In this document: piece after piece, positions 33,347 to 40,898 of the stretch | Numbering within the stretch: position 1 is the stretch's first letter | How the letters are laid out: every line of letters begins with the position of its first letter | Assembly: GCA_964367905.1 (NCBI GenBank) | Contig: CAYIZP010000026.1 | Location: forward strand, 1 to 44,703 | Source of the DNA: CAUPWF01 sp964367905 | GTDB lineage: Bacteria > Bacillota > Clostridia > Lachnospirales > Lachnospiraceae | Reading direction: 5' to 3' | Length of the DNA stretch: 44,703 bases | Notes under the pieces: generated by a model | Seen by the model: the letters and a program-made list of their open reading frames with translations, nothing else | What the model was told of the DNA's origin: nothing | Databases searched by the model: none | Translations under genes and position numbers: made by a program

Positions 33347-34717
33347 TTATTTATAAATATCTTTATCTGAATTTCCAAGTGTTTTGTCAACAATGATTGA
33401 ATTTGTCATAGCTCCTGACACGTTCAGGCATGTTCTTCCCATATCAAGGATTGGATCGATAGCTAATATCGGACTAATCGATGGGAAAAATGCTGCGAAT
33501 CCAATCCCAGAAAGCGATGTCGAGGCTGACATCATAGCTGCTCCAGGAATACCTGCTATCCCAAACGAACTGAAACTGACAACTACAATTGTCATTAATA
33601 TAAATGTAAGGTCAACTGAAATATTATTTAAATTAGCTATATAAACTAGGAGTAAAGCTGGGAAAACACCTGCACAACCTTGCATACCAGCCGTTGTTCC
33701 AAACCCTGCTACAAAGCTTGCCGTACCACTATTCACAGCAAATTTGTCTGTTAACGTTTCCACAGTAAGTGGTAATGTGCCGACACTTGATCTGGAGGTG
33801 AACGCTAACACAAGTGGCGGAACCGCATTCTTAATATAATTAATTGGGTTCACACCAAATAGTGATAATGCTAATAATTGAATGAAAAAAACTATAACAA
33901 GCCCCAAATATAACACACCGATAAATACGACTACTTCCAAAATACTTGAAACACCTCTACTCGCTATTGTATTAGCCAAAAGTGCAATAACTGCATACGG
34001 CATAAACTTAATAATTGTCAATGCTATACTCATAATTATTTTATGAAGCGCGTGAATCAAATCATAAAACGGTTTGATCGCTTCTGGATATTTTCTATTC
34101 AAACGTTTCGCACCAACTCCAAAAAAAGCCGCTGCTATTACAAGCGCTATAATATTCGTTTCTACCATAGCTTCTACGATATTTGCTGGGAGTAAGCCTC
34201 TTATGGTATCTGCAAGGCTTGTCACTTCTTTTATTTCGTATATGGTTTCTGTTTGGGCAGCCTCTCCTCCAATGTTGAATACTATACCAAGTACAATCCC
34301 TACAACAGAAGCGATTGCAACCATTGACACCGATACAATCAGTGTATTTCTTGTGATTTTAGAAACACTTGAGTTCTCTTCCATATTGATAATCACGTGA
34401 ATAATCGAAACCATCACAATTGGAACCACAAGCATCCTAATCAAGTCAATAAACCCATTACCAAATAGGCCAAACCATTTCGTTGTTTCCGCCACGAATG
34501 TAATTTCCAGCGGATTATCTGAAAACTCAGACGCAAATTGCAAGACAATCCCCAGCACTAGACCTAGCACTGTACTTGTAACCATTCTTGTCGAAAAAAT
34601 CACTTTCTTCTTTTCTAAAAATCTCAGCAAGCTGAATAGTAGAAATAGTATTGCTAAAAAAATAACTGTTTCCACTGTACTAATTGATAAAAATTGCTCA
34701 AAAAATACCGAATTCAT
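33347..34717 (-). CDS. tcyP: L-cystine transporter TcyP-like (DAACS symporter)
   Basis: A 456-residue cation symporter of the dicarboxylate/amino acid family, closest to TcyP/YhcL cystine importers. Signatures are DLIRMLVVPIVMVSIIHVII, AFTSRSSVGTLPLTVETL (the S-S-V-G substrate hairpin), GTTAGMQGCAGVFPALL and DMGRTCLNVSGAMTNS. The ATG at 34717 has GGAGG six bases upstream; a longer frame starting at 34750 is unlikely. A leader of about 280 bases precedes it, holding a short ORF with Cys and Met codons, a strong terminator and a further hairpin, so expression is probably attenuated by sulfur amino acid supply (inference). Confidence 0.9.
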   Translation of the reverse strand: MNSVFFEQFLSISTVETVIFLAILFLLFSLLRFLEKKKVIFSTRMVTSTVLGLVLGIVLQFASEFSDNPLEITFVAETTKWFGLFGNGFIDLIRMLVVPIVMVSIIHVIINMEENSSVSKITRNTLIVSVSMVAIASVVGIVLGIVFNIGGEAAQTETIYEIKEVTSLADTIRGLLPANIVEAMVETNIIALVIAAAFFGVGAKRLNRKYPEAIKPFYDLIHALHKIIMSIALTIIKFMPYAVIALLANTIASRGVSSILEVVVFIGVLYLGLVIVFFIQLLALSLFGVNPINYIKNAVPPLVLAFTSRSSVGTLPLTVETLTDKFAVNSGTASFVAGFGTTAGMQGCAGVFPALLLVYIANLNNISVDLTFILMTIVVVSFSSFGIAGIPGAAMMSASTSLSGIGFAAFFPSISPILAIDPILDMGRTCLNVSGAMTNSIIVDKTLGNSDKDIYK

Positions 34718-34808
34718 ATAATTCCTCCATTGTTTTCTTAAATTCCTCATTCAGATGGAACATCCTCTCTAAGTACATTGTGTAATAGAAACGTGATTTT
34801 CATTACAC

Positions 34809-34840
34809 AAAAAAAGAAGCAAATCATAATAATTTGCTTC
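34809..34840 (-). terminator. Attenuator terminator in the tcyP leader
   Basis: Minus-strand GAAGCAAAT, 7-base loop, ATTTGCTTC, then seven T (34809-34815). The bases just before it (34842-34849) are CAACTTTG, an exact complement to CAAAGTTG inside the leader ORF (34905-34912), so an alternative pairing is available. A second 8-bp hairpin TGTGTAAT/ATTACACA follows at 34779-34809. Confidence 0.85.
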
Positions 34841-34878
34841 TCAAAGTTGCTATATTAATTATTTGTTCTGATTTATTT

Positions 34879-34974
34879 TCAACACGACAAATAAGACAAT
34901 ACAACAACTTTGTTTTGTATCATCATACACTTATCGCTTCTGTTTTCATTTCTGTTATCTAATAATCTGAACAT
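34879..34974 (-). CDS. Leader peptide (31 codons) of the cystine transporter gene
   Basis: A short ORF with a strong ribosome site (AAGGAG seven bases before the ATG), beginning about 22 bases after the likely transcription start. The peptide has Cys-Met-Met at positions 16-18 and ends with Ser-Cys right before the stop (Cys31). It lies entirely in the leader of the TcyP-like cystine transporter and is followed 38 bases later by an intrinsic terminator. Sulfur amino acid codons at two control points suggest ribosome-mediated attenuation, where shortage of charged Cys- or Met-tRNA stalls the ribosome and lets transcription continue. The peptide itself is basic and polar with no known family. 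Confidence 0.6.
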   Translation of the reverse strand: MFRLLDNRNENRSDKCMMIQNKVVVLSYLSC

Positions 34975-35002
34975 TGCTCCACTCCTTTTTTGAGGTAAAC
35001 GT

Positions 35003-35032
35003 ACCATAACATACTGGGTTTACATTTGTCAA
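35003..35032 (-). promoter_or_regulatory. SigmaA-type promoter for the tcyP leader
   Basis: Minus-strand TTGACA (35027-35032) with TATGGT (35003-35008) after 18 bases, or TTATGG after 17. Transcription would start about 22 bases before the leader ORF. Confidence 0.6.
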
Positions 35033-35066
35033 TATAAAATTATTAATTTGTTACCTTAACAAAACT

Positions 35067-36362
35067 CTAAATAGCTCGTCTTTTTTTTCTTTTTTTGATT
35101 ATGGCACAAACAATCACGATAAGTACTAATCTCACTACTACAATAATCCCTATACCAATCAGCAGAATTCTTCCCCAATCAACCACCGTTATCTCTATTT
35201 CACTAGTTGTATCTAAGTTAGAAGCCGTGATAATTGCCGTGCCATATCCAACCGTAACTAAACTATCATCTTCAATCTTTACAACATCTTCATTGCTTGA
35301 TACATACTTCAACTCTTTATAAGTTGTATTCTCTGGTACAATTCTAGTAGCTATAGAAACTTTTTCGCCTATCTCCATCGTCGTACCCTCAATACCCATC
35401 AGCTCCTTATCAAATATTATGTTCTGTGCTCTTACCCTTTTTACATCTAATTCAATACTAGAGATACACTCTTGGCAATTTGCTGTAAAAACAACACTCC
35501 CCTCTTGCTTAAATTGTACTTTCCCATTGCTATCTATCGTTGCAATTGACGGGTCACTACTTGTCCAAGTAATTGTCTGATTAGATGTGTCTTCTGGGAA
35601 AACCGTAGCTTTCAACTCGGCTGTATCCCCAACATAACCTAATGTATTCTCACTTACAATACCTATAGATTCAGGTTTAATACTTAAAACATTTAATTTA
35701 AAAGAATCCACGATTCCATTCCCTGTTTGTGCAGATATAACCGTCTGTCCTTCCTCCAATGCTGTGACCTCTCCCTGTGGACTCACACTAGCTACATCGC
35801 TTCTCTCTGACTGCCAGACCAGCTCTTGATTAGTAGTATTCTGTGGATTTATTTCGCATTGTAATTGTAGTTTTTTTCCTACTTCTAGCTCTCCTACTTT
35901 ATCTATTATTTCTATGGAATCAGCTAAAATTTCTGATACTTCAACCGTAAATACTTTAGTCCCATTATGTAAAACAGCCGTTATATCTGCTGACCCTATG
36001 CTATGAGCTATTAACGTTTCACCTTCAATTTCGACAACTGAACTGTCACTGGTTTCAAAACTTACAGCCGAACTCCCCGAATAATATGTCACAGTGTATA
36101 ACAAATCTATCCTATCCCCCACAATCATATCCGAGGGCTGATTTTCAATCGAAATTGTATCACTCGGTGAATATGGACAAATCCCATTGGTATGCAGGTG
36201 TGGTCCCATTCCATGGTGATAATGATAGCTTCCCAAACCAGAAACATTGCCATTATCTTTATGTCCTCCACTGCTATCCGTGCGCCCTGAATGTGCGAAT
36301 GTGACTGTTCCGACAAATAAAACTAATGTACATATTATGATAATCATTAATATTTTTTTCAT
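35067..36362 (-). CDS. YHYH-domain surface protein with Ig-like (BIG2) repeats
   Basis: A 431-residue exported protein. A signal peptide (residues 1-23, MKKILMIIIICTLVLFVGTV) is followed by a His-rich YHYH segment (HSGRTDSSGGHKD, GLGSYHYHHGMGPHLH, residues 24-58), which looks metal-binding. Then come four bacterial Ig-like repeats with the BIG2 pattern (NTTNQELVWQSERSDVASVS; NQTITWTSSDPSIATIDSNG), a single C-terminal membrane helix and a basic tail KKRKKRR. It should sit on the outside of the membrane with the YHYH part distal. The ATG at 36362 has GAGGAG seven bases upstream. Its own promoter is followed by a leader terminator, so expression is likely regulated. Confidence 0.85.
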   Translation of the reverse strand: MKKILMIIIICTLVLFVGTVTFAHSGRTDSSGGHKDNGNVSGLGSYHYHHGMGPHLHTNGICPYSPSDTISIENQPSDMIVGDRIDLLYTVTYYSGSSAVSFETSDSSVVEIEGETLIAHSIGSADITAVLHNGTKVFTVEVSEILADSIEIIDKVGELEVGKKLQLQCEINPQNTTNQELVWQSERSDVASVSPQGEVTALEEGQTVISAQTGNGIVDSFKLNVLSIKPESIGIVSENTLGYVGDTAELKATVFPEDTSNQTITWTSSDPSIATIDSNGKVQFKQEGSVVFTANCQECISSIELDVKRVRAQNIIFDKELMGIEGTTMEIGEKVSIATRIVPENTTYKELKYVSSNEDVVKIEDDSLVTVGYGTAIITASNLDTTSEIEITVVDWGRILLIGIGIIVVVRLVLIVIVCAIIKKRKKRRAI

Positions 36363-36416
36363 TTTTCTTCTCCTCACTGTATTCTAGAAACCACAACCCA
36401 TTCAAATTTCACTAAC

Positions 36417-36450
36417 AAAAAACAGACCTTCTCCATTTAGAAAAAGTCTG
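36417..36450 (-). terminator. Terminator-like hairpin in the leader of the YHYH gene
   Basis: Minus-strand CAGACTTTTTC and GAGAAGGTCTG pair over 11 bp, two of them G-U, and are followed by TTTTTT (36417-36422). The hairpin lies about 30-57 bases after the expected start of transcription and 55 bases before the ATG, so it can act as an attenuator. Confidence 0.7.
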
Positions 36451-36485
36451 AATCTATTTGTGCAGCACCACTTACTACGCCTTTT

Positions 36486-36514
36486 ATTATAAGTAGGTTC
36501 GACTTATTTGTCAA
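36486..36514 (-). promoter_or_regulatory. Consensus sigmaA promoter for the YHYH gene
   Basis: Minus-strand TTGACA (36509-36514), exactly 17 bases, TATAAT (36486-36491). A perfect match to the vegetative consensus, which suggests that the leader hairpin, not the promoter, sets expression. Confidence 0.85.
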
Positions 36515-36553
36515 TATTTCACCTATTGGGGTCTTCTTCGTGTCGCATATCAC

Positions 36554-36582
36554 TTGAAGAATAGTCTGTCACATAGTACAAT
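36554..36582 (+). promoter_or_regulatory. Promoter for the small membrane protein gene
   Basis: TTGAAG (36554-36559), 17 bases, TACAAT (36577-36582), about 34 bases before the ATG at 36616. It diverges from the YHYH promoter 40 bases away. Confidence 0.65.
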
Positions 36583-36615
36583 AAAGAAAACAGACAAGTG
36601 AAGGAGGATACGATT

Positions 36616-37140
36616 ATGCCAAACAACCAAATAACCCCTGCACTTTCCCACCACCCCAAATGTCAGCACCTTCTAGAAAAGAGAGTACTTTTACTGCAGC
36701 AAAGAGATAATATTACCGCAACAGACAATAAAATCACGCGTAAAATAACGACTTTTGGCATTGCATTGTTGGCCTGCGCTATCCCTATCTGTATCGTCGC
36801 TGGGATTATCTCTTGGGTAATTACAAGCTTCATCATTCCTGCTTTACCCTATGAGGTCGTTTTTCTAATTGTGGCGATTATAGCGATATCTCCGCTGATA
36901 ATTGGTATTGTCCTTGCTTCAAAACAAAGAACAGAATTAGCACCTAAAATGGCGGAAATCAAATCGGAATTCGAAAAATCAGGCCAAGAATACCTCGAGT
37001 TCTACTACGCGTCTTTAGGAAAAGATAGTAGCGTGCCCATATATTCCCTGGATGCCAATCTAGATGATGATGGCGGTTGGGACGATGGTGGAGACTGGGG
37101 CAAAAAGGGCGGAGAGCAATGGGTCAGTTCAGTTGGATAG
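36616..37140 (+). CDS. Uncharacterised two-helix membrane protein
   Basis: A 174-residue protein I do not recognise. A polar N-terminus with a helical stretch (HLLEKRVLLLQQRDNIT) precedes two long membrane helices (residues about 46-72 and 78-100, FGIALLACAIPICIVAGIIS and YEVVFLIVAIIAISPLIIGI). A charged helix follows, and the tail is acidic and glycine/tryptophan-rich (DDDGGWDDGGDWGKKGG). The two membrane segments suggest a hairpin with both ends in the cytosol. AAGGAGG nine bases before the ATG at 36616 decides the start over a GTG six codons earlier. It has its own promoter, divergent from the YHYH protein gene. Confidence 0.75.
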   Translation: MPNNQITPALSHHPKCQHLLEKRVLLLQQRDNITATDNKITRKITTFGIALLACAIPICIVAGIISWVITSFIIPALPYEVVFLIVAIIAISPLIIGIVLASKQRTELAPKMAEIKSEFEKSGQEYLEFYYASLGKDSSVPIYSLDANLDDDGGWDDGGDWGKKGGEQWVSSVG

Positions 37141-37164
37141 GATTTGGTCAATTAAAATTTGTAT

Positions 37165-37192
37165 TTGACTTTTGATTTCTTTGTGATATAAT
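37165..37192 (+). promoter_or_regulatory. SigmaA-type promoter for the NTF2-like gene
   Basis: TTGACT (37165-37170), 16 bases, TATAAT (37187-37192). Transcription should start near 37199, about 15 bases before the leader hairpin. Confidence 0.75.
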
Positions 37193-37213
37193 TTCTACAT
37201 CAGACGATAACAG

Positions 37214-37261
37214 AGAGGTTATCTTTATTCCCACTCAGGGAGTAAAGAGACCTCTTTTTTT
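37214..37261 (+). terminator. Terminator-like leader hairpin before the NTF2-like gene
   Basis: A three-part stem: AGAGGT with ACCTCT, TCTTTA with TAAAGA, and CCC with GGG around the loop ACTCA (37214-37255), followed by a run of seven T. It lies between promoter and ATG and would give a terminated RNA of about 60 bases unless some signal opens it. No known riboswitch class is obvious. Confidence 0.75.
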
Positions 37262-37290
37262 CGTTAATAAAACATGAAAGAGGTAATACA

Positions 37291-37659
37291 ATGAGTAAAA
37301 CAAAAATTGAAGATTATGAAGCAGTAATAGCAACAATGAACAAGTATATTGATGGCTGTGGTTCAGGAGATACCGCACTGCTAAAAGAAGCATTTCATGA
37401 AAAATGCCTGATGACAGGATTTATCAATGGAGATTTGTATATGGATAGTATAAATGGCTTTTATGATATGGTAGAAAAAATGGGACCTCCAAATTCTGAG
37501 TATAAAGCGAAAGCTGATGTAATTGCACTAGAGGGAACTGTTGCAGTAGCTCATGTTGCATTTGAAAGCTGGCATGGAATGAGTTTCACTGATTATCACC
37601 AACTTCTCAAAGAAAATGGTACATGGAAAATCATCTCAAAAAGCTATCATCAGCTTTAG
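37291..37659 (+). CDS. NTF2-like (putative lumazine-binding type) protein
   Basis: A 122-residue single-domain protein of the NTF2/SnoaL-like fold, closest to small proteins annotated as putative lumazine-binding: YEAVIATMNKYIDGCGSGDTALL (first helix), FHEKCLMTGFINGDLYM, VAVAHVAFESWHGMSFTDYHQLLKENGTWKII (sheet). The fold commonly binds small ligands; no catalytic residues can be named. GAAAGAGGTAATACA precedes the ATG. It has its own promoter and a leader hairpin with T tract, plus a good terminator after the gene, so it is a single regulated unit. Confidence 0.8.
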   Translation: MSKTKIEDYEAVIATMNKYIDGCGSGDTALLKEAFHEKCLMTGFINGDLYMDSINGFYDMVEKMGPPNSEYKAKADVIALEGTVAVAHVAFESWHGMSFTDYHQLLKENGTWKIISKSYHQL

Positions 37660-37712
37660 AAATGTGAAAATAACCTTTACTCTCTAAATAAGGGGCATAA
37701 TTTCCTTGAAAC

Positions 37713-37742
37713 AAAAATTGCAGACAGTGTCTGCAATTTTTT
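37713..37742 (+). terminator. Terminator of the NTF2-like gene
   Basis: AAAAATTGCAGAC and its exact complement (13 bp, loop AGT) followed by T; works in either direction. Confidence 0.88.
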
Positions 37743-37904
37743 ATTTCTTTTTACTTTTCCTTTAACTCTCAATTATTCTATGCTAAACTATCATTGTAAT
37801 TATCAAATATATTGATTATTTGAATGCCTTTAGAAGATAAAATCAGTACAATTCATATTCTAAGAAGCATATTATAACCTCAAAATACGAAAGAAGGTGG
37901 ATTT

Positions 37905-38486
37905 ATGGATTATTGGATTTATGAACACTCTGATGACAATACAGCTAGATATGCACTTGGCACAAAAGGCGAACGAACCCTTATCTGTTTTGGTGTGAAC
38001 CCTAGTACTGCTCAACCAGCAAGCTTAGATCCAACACTGAAAACTGTAGAGCAAATTGCACTCCAGCACGGCTATGATAGCTTTCTCATGCTTAATCTAT
38101 ATCCTCAACGAGCAACTAATCCTAAAGATATGGACAAAACTCGAAATAGGAAAATAGGGAAGAAAAATCAAGAAGTCATCGCTAAATACTTATCTCAAGG
38201 TAATTGTGATATCTGGGCTGCGTGGGGAACACTAATTACAACAAGACCTTACTTGGCATCATACTTATATAATATTTATTACTCTTGCCATGGACACAGT
38301 AATAACTGGTATTCCAGAGGTAATATATCAAAAGCTGGACACCCACATCATCCACTTTATGTAAAGAAAACAGATGTACTTAAATCGTTTGATATGGATG
38401 AATATCTCACAAAATATATAACTCCGCTGTTATATGCTAATCGAAAAGACGATTTACAATTTTTTCCTGTACTTCAATCAGACTAG
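37905..38486 (+). CDS. DUF1643 family protein
   Basis: A 193-residue DUF1643 protein. The conserved parts are the start (YWIYEHSDDNTARYALG), LICFGVNPSTAQPASLDPTLKTVEQIA, FLMLNLYPQRATNP and the strand-loop DIWAAWGTLI, with HPHHPLYV near the C-terminus. These polar motifs look like an active or binding site, but the family has no established biochemical role; it is often seen near mobile and defence-like genes. AAGAAGGTGGATTT precedes the ATG. It stands alone and converges with the broken metallophosphoesterase, 19 bases between stops. Confidence 0.85.
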   Translation: MDYWIYEHSDDNTARYALGTKGERTLICFGVNPSTAQPASLDPTLKTVEQIALQHGYDSFLMLNLYPQRATNPKDMDKTRNRKIGKKNQEVIAKYLSQGNCDIWAAWGTLITTRPYLASYLYNIYYSCHGHSNNWYSRGNISKAGHPHHPLYVKKTDVLKSFDMDEYLTKYITPLLYANRKDDLQFFPVLQSD

Positions 38487-38505
38487 CATTGTAAAGATTG
38501 TATTT

Positions 38506-39091
38506 TTAGATACGACACAACAACAGTACTTGGAAATATTTCACGATGTGAAGTTTATCCAGATCAAGTTTTGCATTTAATCCCTCATCATAGAGCAATC
38601 GTCTTCTATTCTCATCACACTCAATCCACTCATCTAATGTTAACGGAGTATAATTAGAATACATACAAAAGCAATTAATCATATTACAAGGAATATTTTG
38701 TTCTTCTCCATTTATAGATTGTTTCGTCGTATTCCTCGTAATCTCTTGGAATTGTTCTAATAATCTCTGGTCCATGGTATCATGCACTTCCCCATATGGT
38801 TTTGTCCATTCAAATCTTTCATGGTTAAACTCTTCACTCGATAAATAACGATCATGATTTCCTTGAATTAAATACAGTCTCCCCTTTAGCCTTGCTAATA
38901 TATCATTCGTCTCTGGCGCCTTTCCCCATGACAAATCCCCTAATATAAACACCTCATCATTCTTTCGTACCTTTTTATTCCATCTGTCAACAATATATGT
39001 ATGCATTTCCTCTACGGAGTTGAATCCTCTACAATCCATATTTGCATTCATTTTCATGAAAGAAATGTAAGTCCGCTATATAGTATCTCAT
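38506..39091 (-). pseudogene. Metallophosphoesterase, frameshifted and internally deleted
   Basis: The true start is the ATG at 39091 with AAGGAG seven bases upstream; it reads MRYYIADLHFFHEN (metal ligands D7 and H9) and then loses frame, reaching TAG at codon 21. One extra base after HEN explains it, since the next frame continues NANMDCRGFNSVEEM, FILGDLSWGK and YLIQGNHDRY. A second defect is an apparent in-frame deletion at EWTKPYGEVHDTMDQ, where the usual block with the HYP motif and GHVH is missing except for its last residues. The end (MINCFCMYSNYTPLTLDEWI) is normal. It follows the RNA-ligase-like gene by 13 bases, so the pair was an operon. Confidence 0.75.
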
Positions 39092-39104
39092 TGTCACTCT
39101 CCTT

Positions 39105-39662
39105 CTAACCCCACTTGAAGTTGAAATCTTTTCTTTTTATTTTACACTGTGGTTCTCCATCCTTCCAAAACACTAATCCTTCTATATCATTCCTTTCTAA
39201 AAAGGTGCGTATCCCGTCAAATGTCCTTTCTACTTCGACGACATCTATACCGTGTTTTATAAGTATATTTTTCTCTAATTTATATGGATTTTTTTGAAAT
39301 TGTGGTCCAATCGCCTCATATGTAGCATCTGACCTATCCGCTGTATGATTCCACGCATCTATATACCACTTATCTGCCGGATTTTCTTTACTACATTCCA
39401 CCCAGCACGGAAAATGCCCTGTTACAGGATCCGGTGCATCCATAGAAGGAATTGCACCACTTGGTATCTTCTTCCCATTCTTAGCATCATATCTTCTATA
39501 GAATTTCCCTTCAATTATGGCGCAACATGAACCATCCCATTTTACAGTAGCAATACCTTCACCTTTTAGAACCCAATCCATTCCTGTAGTAACTTCTGGT
39601 AAAATGCTTTTCACTCTATGATGTTCAAACTCCCTTAAAAATAATGTTGGTATTTTCTTCAT
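39105..39662 (-). CDS. RNA-ligase-like nucleotidyltransferase (DUF5565-like)
   Basis: A 185-residue protein with the minimal covalent nucleotidyltransferase plan of RNA ligases: motif I with K41 in TVKWDGSC (the lysine that takes AMP), an Arg-rich YRRYDAKNGKKIP, motif IV in DIEGLVFWKDG, and motif V CKIKRKDFNFKWG at the very end. There is no extra C-terminal domain. It should join or repair RNA ends, or act on another 5'-phosphate; the substrate is unknown. The downstream partner is a metallophosphoesterase, a common pairing for end-healing and sealing, but that partner is broken here. A divergent XRE regulator lies 214 bases away. Confidence 0.8.
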   Translation of the reverse strand: MKKIPTLFLREFEHHRVKSILPEVTTGMDWVLKGEGIATVKWDGSCCAIIEGKFYRRYDAKNGKKIPSGAIPSMDAPDPVTGHFPCWVECSKENPADKWYIDAWNHTADRSDATYEAIGPQFQKNPYKLEKNILIKHGIDVVEVERTFDGIRTFLERNDIEGLVFWKDGEPQCKIKRKDFNFKWG

Positions 39663-39876
39663 AGTACACTCCTTACATGTTTTTTATACTTATAGTATAT
39701 TATTATATATTATTACTATATTTAATTCAAGAAATATTTATTGTATACTTAATATATAATTACTAATTTAACCATGGCTAAATTATGGAACAATCAATGT
39801 GTATGCATTATCCATAACATATTTAAGACAGGAAATTATGACTCTAACTTGAAAATTGATTGAATGGGAGCAAACT

Positions 39877-40200
39877 ATGACTCAACAAGATTATGAAAAT
39901 TTGGGCGCTAAAATGAAAGATTTAAGAATCCATATGAATCTGACACAAGCAGATGTAGCGACTGCATTACAGGTAACACCTGGCTTTATCAGTAACGTAG
40001 AAAATAATAGGACTGCTATGTCCTTACGCCTACTCATTTATTATGCCAAATTAATGGATATCTCTCTAGACTCACTTATCGGATTAATAGATTCAGAATA
40101 CAAAAAAACAGCCCTAGATCACGAGCTGCTTTCGTTAATTGGTAAAATGGATGTGGAGCAAAAAGAGAAATTGCTACAGACTATAAAGATATGGCAGTAG
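39877..40200 (+). CDS. XRE-family helix-turn-helix regulator
   Basis: A 107-residue regulator with an N-terminal HTH_3 domain (MKDLRIHMNLTQADVATALQVTPGFISNVENNRTAMSLR in pieces: LTQADVATALQVTPGFISNV is the helix-turn-helix) and a short helical C-terminus (MDVEQKEKLLQTIKIWQ) for dimer formation. GGGAG six bases before the ATG at 39877 sets the start; a TTG seven codons upstream is less likely. It diverges from the RNA-ligase-like gene and may control it. The 200 bases between them are very AT-rich and hold several short inverted repeats but no operator I would name. Confidence 0.85.
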   Translation: MTQQDYENLGAKMKDLRIHMNLTQADVATALQVTPGFISNVENNRTAMSLRLLIYYAKLMDISLDSLIGLIDSEYKKTALDHELLSLIGKMDVEQKEKLLQTIKIWQ

Positions 40201-40208
40201 GTGGGGAC

Positions 40209-40343
40209 TTAATCCATTCCCCCTCTGTTGATATACTGTCCTTTTACATTTTCTTCTGCTTGCAAGTCATGAGCAATATAAAAATAAATCTGCTTCATAT
40301 CAAATAATGCGCTTTCTGTAATTTCCAAGAAATACTTCTTCAT
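40209..40343 (-). pseudogene. RelE/ParE toxin, N-terminal stub
   Basis: A 44-codon frame with a good ribosome site (AAGGAGG ten bases before the ATG). It begins MKKYFLEITESALFDMKQIY and continues YIAHDLQAEEN-KGQY, which is the normal start of a RelE/ParE-type toxin in Clostridia; after that it turns into unrelated residues and stops, so about 55 residues including the catalytic end are missing. No matching antitoxin lies next to it. It is a relic of a toxin-antitoxin pair. Confidence 0.65.
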
Positions 40344-40397
40344 TAAAAATTAGCCTCCTTGAATTTACGAAAAGCAAAAACGAGCACCTGTTAGTTT

Positions 40398-40730
40398 TTA
40401 TAATTCACTATACTTCTCACTCTTCCCTTTTGCTTTCTCCACTGGATATTTCTCTCCATTGCGGTTCACCTTGGCTTGTACAATTTCATCCATATCTAGC
40501 CCACATGTATCTGCCATAAGAACACAATAACATAACACATCTGCCAACTCTTCTCTGATTTTGTCTAGCTTGCCATCTGCACTAACATCTGCACCACTCC
40601 ATTGGAATACTTCTAGCAACTCTGATGCTTCAAGGGAAATGGAAATGGCTAAATCTTTTGGATTGTGAAACTGCTTCCAGTCACGGTCATCTCTGAACTT
40701 TAGTATTTGATTTATGGTTTCTTGTGTCAT
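40398..40730 (-). CDS. MazG-like nucleotide pyrophosphohydrolase
   Basis: A 110-residue enzyme of the MazG/RS21-C6 (dCTPase-like) group, which splits NTPs or dNTPs to NMP and pyrophosphate. The metal-binding pattern is complete: E-x-x-E in LEASELLEVFQW (about residues 34-37) and E-x-x-D in REELADVLCYC (about residues 60-64). The length is typical of the single-domain group. The start codon follows the stop of the DUF2075-like remnant by one base (TAATATG), and AAGGAG lies 10 bases upstream inside that remnant, so the two were translationally coupled. This pairing is often seen in defence-like gene sets. Confidence 0.9.
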   Translation of the reverse strand: MTQETINQILKFRDDRDWKQFHNPKDLAISISLEASELLEVFQWSGADVSADGKLDKIREELADVLCYCVLMADTCGLDMDEIVQAKVNRNGEKYPVEKAKGKSEKYSEL

Positions 40731-40731
40731 A

Positions 40732-40863
40732 TTATAAGCACTCCTTTAGATATTTTCTCAATTCCTCATCTACACAGTAGATGTAGCACCCTTTCATTCC
40801 TCTTGTCATGAGTGTTCTATAGGTATTCTTAATAATTTCATCCGCTCTTTGATAATGATCCAT
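40732..40863 (-). pseudogene. C-terminal remnant of a DUF2075-type ATPase
   Basis: A 43-codon frame reading IIKNTYRTLMTRGMKGCYIY and CVDEELRKYLKECL at its end. This is the usual last part of DUF2075 (Schlafen-like helicase) proteins, including the arginine pair in the final helicase motif. The remaining roughly 550 residues are gone; the sequence before it is unrelated. It directly precedes the MazG-like gene, as the full-length gene normally does. An in-frame ATG exists but no ribosome site is obvious. Confidence 0.65.
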
Positions 40864-40898
40864 TGTTCGATTTTTTAAGCATTATACGATGGTATATT

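Noticed and set aside
34779..35032. T-box or SAM riboswitch before tcyP
   Set aside because: No AGGGTGGNACCGCG T-box sequence and no S-box core could be found; the leader ORF explains the region better.
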